Below are positions 8,986 to 17,101 of a stretch of 64,000 nucleotides of DNA, one piece after another. Location: positions 1 to 64,000 of the forward strand of contig NZ_JAEFAJ010000014.1 in assembly GCF_016287535.1 (NCBI RefSeq), given 5' to 3'. Origin of the DNA: Ruminococcus sp. Lineage in GTDB: Bacteria; Bacillota; Clostridia; Oscillospirales; Ruminococcaceae. Below the pieces are notes generated by a model. The model saw nothing but the letters and a program-made list of their open reading frames with translations. It was not told where the DNA came from and searched no databases. A program made the translations under genes and the position numbers. The first letter of the stretch is position 1, and each line of letters starts with the position of its first letter.

Positions 8986-11913
8986 ATGAGAAAGAAAATA
9001 ATGGCGGCTCTTATCGCTGCACTGTGCTGCATGGGGACAGTTCCGTGTACTTCACTTGCAGTCACAGCGGAAAGCAGTTCTTCCGAAGCCGCTGCCGATA
9101 ATTACGGATTTGACATAAGCGGTACCAAAAAGCTTACACTTGCCGATGTAGCGGAGCTCTCGAAAAAGGGCTATGAGCTCTCACTGCACGACTTTGAGCC
9201 CTACTCCGGCAAATGGTACATCAACGATATCTCCTGTGCAGCAACCTTTGATCTTGACGACGGATTTTTCCTGAGCATACACGGGGATACAGCCGGAGTT
9301 CCGCAGTCTGTCTGGCTTTACAAGGACGATTCAAGAAACGGTCATATCGATATACGTCAGGATGATGTGGAGGCTTATATCTGGAATATGACGAATAACG
9401 AGGACGATCCGGAGTACGCCGCAAAAAAGGCAATGACCCTTGATGATGTCACAGAGCTTTCCAAAAAAGGCAGCGATATCTCATGGGCTGATCTTGAAGG
9501 CTACAAGGCTCGCAGAAATACTTCTTCATCGGGTACGTTGTCCTATTATTACAGCCTTGAGAACGACTATATCCTCATTGCGGACGGAACTGAGGAAGGT
9601 ATAGATAATCTCCTCCTCACTCACTATAACTACAATAACAGCACCGACATACGCAAGGGCGGAGTAAAGGAATTCATCGACAAGGATTCAGTGTTTGAAG
9701 TCCCGGCAAAGGAGTACAGCTTTGACGATATTTACAGCATGACCACCGAAGAGGTGGCAGAGCTGTTCGCGGAAAAAGAGCTGACACAGGAAAAGGGATA
9801 CCGCGTATATTATCAGGGCAAAGACGCTGAGTTCATTTACCGTTATGACAGCGCCGCTGTGCTTTACCCGGATAATTACCTGATAATGCAGATAGAGGAC
9901 GGGAATGACATGAGATACTCCCCCACCGGAGAGCTCAGGAACTTCTGGAGCAATGACGGTTACGTATGGAATCGGGAAAAGGTCCTAAAGTCACTTGGAC
10001 TGCCTGGGGAATACTTTGACGTTTCTGTGACGACTTCACTTATCAGGAAGCCTGACTATGAAGTGAGCAAGTCCGATAATACCCCTGATCTTTCCGGCTA
10101 TGATGCGTACTGCTCCTGCCTGATAAAGTGCAGCGCCGATGATGAGAAGGAATTTGCGGCTCTGATGAATGCTGCAAGGAATTACGTGCAGCTGCACCCC
10201 GATCTTTATATGCTCAGCACAGACGAGGCTCTGCCGTATTACGGTCAGATAAAAAGCTCCGCACAGAAAATAGCGGAGGTGATATCAGAGTATATGCAGA
10301 AGAGCTCCATTCCGGGAATAACTTCCTTTAAGGCAGGAGAATCATCCGGAACCGTGTCTGTCACCTATCCTGAGGAGTACGATGAACAGGTAAGAGCTTA
10401 CGTTGACGGTATAGATACCGAAGGCGTCAGGATAGAGTTTGAACCTCACGGCAAGGGATATGATCTGAGCGGCAGTATCACCGCAGAGGACTACGCGGAC
10501 AGTATCAGCGAGTATATGAAAAAGAACTCTATCCGCGGAGAGGCTTTAGTCATTCGTGAGGACGGCGTAAAAAAGATAAGCGTGGGATACTGGGACGAAG
10601 CCTGCGAGCCTCAGATAAAGGCTTATGTTTCCCGACTCGGTATCAGCGAGGAGCTGATAAAGTACAACCATTACGAATGGACAGCGTTTAATAATGACGC
10701 CGAAAATACACAGCCACTTAAAGGCGATACCAACTGCGACGGTCAGGTGGATATGGGTGACGCTGTGCTCATTATGCAGGCTCTTGCGAATCCCAACAAG
10801 TACGGCGAAAACGGCACTGCCGAAAATCACCTTACACCTCAGGGAAAAATAAACGGAGATATGGACGGCAACGGTCTGACTGTAGGCGACGCGCAGTCGA
10901 TACAGCTCACGCTCCTTGGTATCGCAAATGTTACTGACCCGCTGGAGCCGGCAACTCCGCAGCCTGTCAGCTTCAGGGATACTGATTCTGCCGTCAAGGC
11001 TATAAACTCCGGTGATGTAAGCGGCTATACCGAAAAATACCGGGATGATTACCTGAAAATGTTCGATTACTTCCAGAACGACGGATATATATACCAGGTG
11101 AAAGCCAATGATGAGATAAAGCTGAACGATGAGTACGGTACAGCTCTTTTTCCAAAGGCTGCTTATGAAGATTACGGTACGGGCTGCTATGTGACATTCA
11201 GGGATAAGAATTATCATATCCTGTTCTATTACGCTGACGTAGATGTACTTTCCGAAACAGACGGCATTGCCGAGTACCTCATAAAGCGAATGGGGCGCAG
11301 GTCTGACAAGGAGATCACTGTAAATGATAAGAATGTCAGTCTGCTGCTGCACGAAAACGGTCAGTGCTACGCCAACGCTTTTATTGACGAGAACCACTAT
11401 TTCGATGTGATCGGAAGTGTGTCCGAAGAGGAAATGACAGAGTTCCTGAATGCCTTTGAGTACGAAAAACTGAGCATTGACAGCAGCGATATAAAAACCG
11501 CTGTCGACTGGTATTCAGATACAATGAACGAGATCGTCAGCGGCTACTGGGAGATCGTCAATCCAGGCAAGGATCACAGCGCTGTGATAAAAAACACAGA
11601 CGAGCTCAGAACATATCTTGAGGTCCTCTGCCGTGAAAAGCTCATCTCACATTATCTTGAAGTATACGATGACAGCTTTTTTGAGAAAAATGTGCTGTTT
11701 ATGGATTCCATCTATCAGCCCTACGGCTACGGAAGTTCTATCTATGAGATAAATGATATCGCTTTTTCGGACGACACTATAGATATTTCCGTAAAAACTC
11801 TGACTAACGGGGGATCAGATGTGATATCGCTGAGTATCGCAGTGATATCTGTTCCGAAGGAGAAATACAGCGGACAGACTGTCAGCTGGACGATAGAAAA
11901 ACTTTTTGTTTGA
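8986..11913 (+). CDS. Secreted protein with internal dockerin (~10720-10930) and a C-terminal domain homologous to the anti-sigma ectodomain
   Basis: Signal peptide; LKGDTNCDGQVDMGDAVLIMQALAN...INGDMDGNGLTVGDAQSIQLTLLG dockerin; repeated LTLADVAELSKKG / MTLDDVTELSKKG and ISEYMQKSSIPG / ISEYMKKNSIRG segments. Confidence 0.85.
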   Translation: MRKKIMAALIAALCCMGTVPCTSLAVTAESSSSEAAADNYGFDISGTKKLTLADVAELSKKGYELSLHDFEPYSGKWYINDISCAATFDLDDGFFLSIHGDTAGVPQSVWLYKDDSRNGHIDIRQDDVEAYIWNMTNNEDDPEYAAKKAMTLDDVTELSKKGSDISWADLEGYKARRNTSSSGTLSYYYSLENDYILIADGTEEGIDNLLLTHYNYNNSTDIRKGGVKEFIDKDSVFEVPAKEYSFDDIYSMTTEEVAELFAEKELTQEKGYRVYYQGKDAEFIYRYDSAAVLYPDNYLIMQIEDGNDMRYSPTGELRNFWSNDGYVWNREKVLKSLGLPGEYFDVSVTTSLIRKPDYEVSKSDNTPDLSGYDAYCSCLIKCSADDEKEFAALMNAARNYVQLHPDLYMLSTDEALPYYGQIKSSAQKIAEVISEYMQKSSIPGITSFKAGESSGTVSVTYPEEYDEQVRAYVDGIDTEGVRIEFEPHGKGYDLSGSITAEDYADSISEYMKKNSIRGEALVIREDGVKKISVGYWDEACEPQIKAYVSRLGISEELIKYNHYEWTAFNNDAENTQPLKGDTNCDGQVDMGDAVLIMQALANPNKYGENGTAENHLTPQGKINGDMDGNGLTVGDAQSIQLTLLGIANVTDPLEPATPQPVSFRDTDSAVKAINSGDVSGYTEKYRDDYLKMFDYFQNDGYIYQVKANDEIKLNDEYGTALFPKAAYEDYGTGCYVTFRDKNYHILFYYADVDVLSETDGIAEYLIKRMGRRSDKEITVNDKNVSLLLHENGQCYANAFIDENHYFDVIGSVSEEEMTEFLNAFEYEKLSIDSSDIKTAVDWYSDTMNEIVSGYWEIVNPGKDHSAVIKNTDELRTYLEVLCREKLISHYLEVYDDSFFEKNVLFMDSIYQPYGYGSSIYEINDIAFSDDTIDISVKTLTNGGSDVISLSIAVISVPKEKYSGQTVSWTIEKLFV

Positions 11914-11922
11914 ATAAAACCG

Positions 11923-11949
11923 AAAGCTCCGCATATGCGGAGCTTTTTC
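11923..11949 (+). terminator. Rho-independent terminator
   Basis: AAAGCTCCGCATATGCGGAGCTTTTT. Confidence 0.85.
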
Positions 11950-12093
11950 ATCAGTAGATTTGGATTACATAGGCAACCGCTATTCTTATCGGAATATCAT
12001 GGCTGAACTGGGAAAATCTGTATCAGAGAGCACTCTTTTCTTTTTATTCAAAGTATGGTATAATAGTATTGATCACATGAAAGGAATTAACAT

Positions 12094-12660
12094 ATGAAAG
12101 TATTTGATTTCGATAATACCCTGTACCATGGAGAGAGTTCGGTTGATCTCGCTCTGTACATGATAAGGAATAACAAGAAGATCATATTGTATCTGCCTAA
12201 GATATTTGTAAACCTGATAAAATATAAGCTATGTCTGGTCGAAAAGAAAAAGATTGTCGCAGGTATCAATGATTTCCTTAGTAATGTACTTCACGGCAAG
12301 GAAGAGATATTCGGTGCAGTAGATGGATTCTGGGAGAAAAACCGATGTAAACTGGACAGGGCTATGCTCGGCAGGATAGAACAGGATGACGTTATAATAA
12401 CCGCAGGACCGGATTTCCTTATCAACGGCATACGAGATCTTATAAATACTGACCATATCATAAGCAGCAGGATAGACGCTGATAAAATGAAGGTCAGGTA
12501 TCTCAACTTCGGCGATAACAAGGTAAAAGGCTATAAGGCTTTGTACGGTGACAAACGTATAGACTGCTTTTATACCGATTCCTACAACGACAAAGCTCTT
12601 ATGGACATATCAGACAAGGTTTATATTGTAAAAAAAGGCAGACTCAGCAGAATAAAATAG
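12094..12660 (+). CDS. HAD-superfamily hydrolase
   Basis: N-terminal MKVFDFDNTLYHGESS (DxDxT motif), TAGPDFL, GDNKVKGYKALYG...YTDSYNDKALM. Confidence 0.85.
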   Translation: MKVFDFDNTLYHGESSVDLALYMIRNNKKIILYLPKIFVNLIKYKLCLVEKKKIVAGINDFLSNVLHGKEEIFGAVDGFWEKNRCKLDRAMLGRIEQDDVIITAGPDFLINGIRDLINTDHIISSRIDADKMKVRYLNFGDNKVKGYKALYGDKRIDCFYTDSYNDKALMDISDKVYIVKKGRLSRIK

Positions 12661-12724
12661 CAAGTCAGTACCTATGTGGTTTCAGGTACTTGCATGGTAT
12701 TTATTGTGAATTGATAAGGTACAT

Positions 12725-12750
12725 AAGCTCTCCACTTTGTGGAGCTTTTA
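12725..12750 (+). terminator. Rho-independent terminator
   Basis: AAGCTCTCCACTTTGTGGAGCTTTTA. Confidence 0.6.
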
Positions 12751-12889
12751 TATATTGCAGGAGCAAATATGAACAAATTGTTAACTTTTACTTTTGACTT
12801 TTCAATTGTTGTAATAAGTGATATAATATACTAAACGCTTTATTCGGCCTAATGTAAACTATAAGTATTTTTAAAAGGAGGACTAAGCA

Positions 12890-15800
12890 ATGAAAAAAAC
12901 GTGCAAGAACATTACTGCATTTATTCTCTCACTTGCTGTATTAGCAGGAAATGCAGTAAATATTCTGCCAGACAGCAATGCACTTACGGCAAGAGCTGCA
13001 GATATTTCTGCTTCGGAAGTGCTGGGAAAAGACGAATCATATTTTGATGCAGAGACAGGCACTCTTCATCTCAAGGGCTATGTAAGAAACAGCAGTGCCG
13101 GCGATGGCATTATACTTCCTTACGGAGTCAGCAAAGAAGAGGTCGAGAATATAGTCGCCGAAAAAGGGACTGTATTGCCTGAAAACTGCCACTGTTTATT
13201 CTATGGCTTTGCAAATATCCTGTCTGTGGATATGAAGAATGCTGATGCGTCAGATGTAACGGATATGTCCGGTATGTTTTCTTTTAATACCGCTCCAAAA
13301 TACATTGATGCAAAAGCGTATGATAATCCGTGGTATGATTTCTGGGGAGCTGGTGAGCCGTGGCTTGAAAGAAGTGTTAAGATTGACGTAGCAGGTCTGG
13401 ATACAAGTAAAGTGACCAATATGAGCGGTATGTTCTCTGACGTCTATATCGGACCGCTTGATCTCAGCAGCTTCAACACAGGCAATGTTACAGACATGAG
13501 CGGTATGTTCTATAAATGCGTTCTGCGCAATGCACTTGATCTCAGCAGTTTTGATACGGGCAATGTTACTGATATGCAGGGTATGTTCTGCAGCAGCCTT
13601 ATTGATTCAGTCGATCTGAGCAGGTTTGATACAGGCAATGTTACTGATATGGAAAATATGTTCTGGCACAGTAACTTTGACGCACTTGATCTCAGCAGCT
13701 TTGACACGGGTAAGGTTACTGATATGGGTGGTATGTTCTGTGAATGTTACCGCCTTGAATCGCTTGATCTCAGCATTTTTGATACAAGTAATGTAACTGA
13801 TATGAGCGATATGTTTGAACTATGCAATGATCTTACGACGCTTGATATCAGCGGCTTTGATACATCTAATGTTACGAATATGAGGAGTATGTTCAATTCG
13901 TCAAGTGTAAGATCATTAGATCTGAGCAGCTTTGATACCTCAAATGTTACTGATATGGGCTGGATGTTTTCAGATTGTTCTCTTCTTGAAAGCATAATCG
14001 CAGGCGATAAATGGTCAACAGGATCAGTTACATCTGATACTCATATGTTCTTTTCTTGTAAAAGCCTCATGGGCGGAGCAGGAACAGCATATGATGAAAA
14101 ACATATTGGTACTGAATACGCTCATGTTGACGGCGGAAGGAATAATCCCGGATACTTTACTTACGCAAGAGCTGCAAAGGATAAATCTTACTTTGACAGA
14201 GAAACAGCTACTCTTCATCTCAGCGGTCTGGTAAGGAATCGCGGTGCATATAATGGCGTTATACTGCCTGCAGGAGTTAACGGGGAAGAGGTAGAACATC
14301 TTGTTGCCGACAAAGGAACTGTTCTTCCTCAGGATTGCAGTTTCTTCTGTATAGGTATGCCGAATCTTAAATCCGCAGATCTTAAAAATGCTGATTCTTC
14401 AGATGTAACTGATATGAGTTTCATGTTCGCATTATCGGATGACAGCGGCTGTAACCTGACCTCCATAGATGTCAGTGGATTTGATACATATAATGTTACA
14501 AATATGAAGGGTATGTTTAAGTGCTTCGGCGGTACAAAACTTGACCTCAGAAGCTTTTGGACTTCTAATGTTAAAGATATGTCTCAGATGTTTGAAGGCT
14601 GCAGATGCTTGTCAGATCTTGTCTTTGACTTTGAATTTTCTACAGAATCGGTTACAGATTTTTCCTTTATGTTCTATGGCTGTTCAAATCTGAAATCTGT
14701 TGATACCCAATATAGTTTTAGAACGATCAGCGCAGAAAGTATGGCAGGTATGTTTTCAAACAGTGGTGTAACTTCTCTTGACCTGAGCGGCTTTGATACA
14801 AGAAGAGTTACTGATATGAGCCGTATGTTTGAAAAGTGCCACGGACTCACGTCGCTTGATCTCAGCAGTTTTAATACAAGCAGTGTTACTGATATGTCGG
14901 GAATGTTCACATACTGCACATACCTCAGATCACTCGATATCAGCAGCTTCGATACAAAAAATGTTACTGATATGAAGAATATGTTTTCATATTGCAACAG
15001 GCTCAGAGCACTTGATCTGCGCGGCTTTGATACAGGAAATGTCGGTAATATGAAAGAGATGTTCCTGCGCTGTATGACATTGAAGACACTTGACCTCAGA
15101 AAATTTGACACGAAAAAAGTGACTGATATGTCCGGAACATTTGCATACTGCACTTCTCTTAAAACTATATTGGTCAGCAGCAAATGGTCAGCAGAAGCTG
15201 CCTGCGGCAAGGATACATTTACAGGCAGCAGTAAACTTACAGGCGGCGCAGGTACGGTATACCGTGATAATAGCAGGAGTGTGGGGTATGCCCGCGTCGA
15301 TGGCGGCAAATCAGCTCCCGGTTATTTTACTTCTACGGATGCCAAAGAAGACGAATCATACTTTGATGAGGGAACCAGGACACTTCATCTAAAAGGCTAT
15401 ATCCGGAATAACCCCGGCAATTATACGTGTCTTGTTCTGCCTGACGGAGTTTCGACCGAGGACGTTGAGCACGTTATAGCTGAAAAGGGTACCATATTTC
15501 CTGAAGACTGCAGCTATATGTTCTACAGGCTGCGTAATTTACAGTCTGCTGATCTGAAGAACGCAGATACATCAAATGTTACGGATATGTCCCATATGCT
15601 TGCTTTTAACGGTTTATCGCGGATGTATTACTTTGAGTTATATGAATCAGTAGATTGGTATGAGTTTACAGGTTTAAATGAATTTGAGCAGGATTATTAT
15701 TATGTCACTGTTGACGACAGAGGCAATGATATCTGGCTTATAAAGCCCTGGCTTGACTCACCGCTTCGTGAAATTGATCTAAGCGGCTGGGATACAAGCA

Positions 15801-16594
15801 AAGTCCGGGATATGACAATGATGTTTGAAAATCGCTGGAACATTTCAAATCTGGACATAAAGCATTTTAATACAAGCAATGTTACCGATTTTTACGGTAT
15901 GTTCCATGAATGCAGTTCGCTTGAATCTCTTGATCTCAGCAGTTTTGATATAAGTAATTCCACAAGTACAGCATCTATGTTTTATAATTGCAACTCTCTT
16001 ACATCACTTGACCTGAGCAGCTTTGACACAAGCAATATCACAAATACAGCAGCTATGTTTTATGGTTGCAGTTCTCTTACATCACTTGACCTGAGCAATT
16101 TTGATACAAGCAATGTTACCTGTATGGATTTAATGTTTTATTATTGTTGTTCTCTTAAAACACTTGATCTGAGCAATTTTGACATAAGCAATGTTAAGAA
16201 TACTTGGTTAATGTTTGCTGATTGCTGTGAACTTGAAACAATAATTGCAGGCAGAAACTGGTCGGATAACAATGTTGAAGATAGTTATGCAATGTTTATT
16301 CTTTGCCCAAAACTGACAGGTGGTGCGGGAACAGTATATGATGAAGATCATATTGATATTGAATATGCTCGTATCGACGGCGGCGAATCGGCTCCCGGAT
16401 ACTTTACAGCACCGAAAAAAGCTCAGGAAAGCAAGGATACGGAGGATATCTCCAGTATTATAAGTATACCTGAAGATGTGATGAACGATGTTGCATCGTA
16501 TATTTCAGATATTCTGAATGACCCTGAGATCAGCGGCATAGCTGATAAAGCGGCTGACTACATTGACAGATTAACATCAATGAATGTGTACTGA
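12890..16594 (+). CDS. Secreted BspA/DUF285-type repeat protein, three tandem super-blocks
   Basis: Many LDLSSFDTSNVTDMSGMF repeats. Three blocks, each opening with DxSYFDxxTxTLHLxGxxRN and closing with GGAGTxYD...AxxDGGxxxPGYFT. Confidence 0.9.
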   Translation: MKKTCKNITAFILSLAVLAGNAVNILPDSNALTARAADISASEVLGKDESYFDAETGTLHLKGYVRNSSAGDGIILPYGVSKEEVENIVAEKGTVLPENCHCLFYGFANILSVDMKNADASDVTDMSGMFSFNTAPKYIDAKAYDNPWYDFWGAGEPWLERSVKIDVAGLDTSKVTNMSGMFSDVYIGPLDLSSFNTGNVTDMSGMFYKCVLRNALDLSSFDTGNVTDMQGMFCSSLIDSVDLSRFDTGNVTDMENMFWHSNFDALDLSSFDTGKVTDMGGMFCECYRLESLDLSIFDTSNVTDMSDMFELCNDLTTLDISGFDTSNVTNMRSMFNSSSVRSLDLSSFDTSNVTDMGWMFSDCSLLESIIAGDKWSTGSVTSDTHMFFSCKSLMGGAGTAYDEKHIGTEYAHVDGGRNNPGYFTYARAAKDKSYFDRETATLHLSGLVRNRGAYNGVILPAGVNGEEVEHLVADKGTVLPQDCSFFCIGMPNLKSADLKNADSSDVTDMSFMFALSDDSGCNLTSIDVSGFDTYNVTNMKGMFKCFGGTKLDLRSFWTSNVKDMSQMFEGCRCLSDLVFDFEFSTESVTDFSFMFYGCSNLKSVDTQYSFRTISAESMAGMFSNSGVTSLDLSGFDTRRVTDMSRMFEKCHGLTSLDLSSFNTSSVTDMSGMFTYCTYLRSLDISSFDTKNVTDMKNMFSYCNRLRALDLRGFDTGNVGNMKEMFLRCMTLKTLDLRKFDTKKVTDMSGTFAYCTSLKTILVSSKWSAEAACGKDTFTGSSKLTGGAGTVYRDNSRSVGYARVDGGKSAPGYFTSTDAKEDESYFDEGTRTLHLKGYIRNNPGNYTCLVLPDGVSTEDVEHVIAEKGTIFPEDCSYMFYRLRNLQSADLKNADTSNVTDMSHMLAFNGLSRMYYFELYESVDWYEFTGLNEFEQDYYYVTVDDRGNDIWLIKPWLDSPLREIDLSGWDTSKVRDMTMMFENRWNISNLDIKHFNTSNVTDFYGMFHECSSLESLDLSSFDISNSTSTASMFYNCNSLTSLDLSSFDTSNITNTAAMFYGCSSLTSLDLSNFDTSNVTCMDLMFYYCCSLKTLDLSNFDISNVKNTWLMFADCCELETIIAGRNWSDNNVEDSYAMFILCPKLTGGAGTVYDEDHIDIEYARIDGGESAPGYFTAPKKAQESKDTEDISSIISIPEDVMNDVASYISDILNDPEISGIADKAADYIDRLTSMNVY

Positions 16595-16628
16595 TCCATA
16601 GTCATAACATAATGAATTTATAAAACCA

Positions 16629-16664
16629 ATTCCCCATGTATATGCGGTACATGGGGAATTTTTA
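16629..16664 (+). terminator. Rho-independent terminator
   Basis: AATTCCCCATGTA-TATGCGG-TACATGGGGAATTTTTA. Confidence 0.85.
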
Positions 16665-16925
16665 TGCCTGAAGGAAAGTCAGAAATGCAGGATAGATTTT
16701 ACACTTGCTGACGGTATGAAGTACGACAAAAAGAGAAATGCTGAGTAACCGTCTTGACTCAATGCTTTCTGTTGGAGATTTTAATCCTGAATTACACTGC
16801 TTTTTGCCTGTTGATAGGATAGAATTTATTAAGGAATTGGATATAGGCAGGAGAACAAATTTATTTCAGCTGCTGAAAGAATAATGCTTGTATAATAAAA
16901 ACCGCAGCAAAATAATTGTGGTAAA

Positions 16926-16995
16926 TATGTTCATAAAAAGTTTACGATTTAAGCCGCACATTTCCATATCATCATTCGTTAATGCATATAAGGAA
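16926..16995 (+). promoter_or_regulatory. Conserved upstream element, copy 1
   Basis: TATGTTCATAAAAAGTTTACGATTTAAGCCGCACATTTCCATATCATCATTCGTTAATGCATATAAGG; near match to 52684-52752. Confidence 0.65.
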
Positions 16996-17101
16996 TTTTA
17001 TTCTGATAAACCGCAATTCACTATTGCGTTTATGAATACATCGTTATATAATGAAAGTAAGCAGTTATATACTGCAGATCTATGATATGGCAGGTGACGT
17101 T

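Noticed and set aside
10546-11397. 283-aa minus-strand ORF inside 8986-11913
   Set aside because: Antisense of a clearly coding dockerin protein; no RBS or recognisable domain.
14674-15309. 211-aa minus-strand ORF
   Set aside because: Antisense shadow of the DUF285 repeats (repetitive ISVTFFVSKLLRSS pattern).
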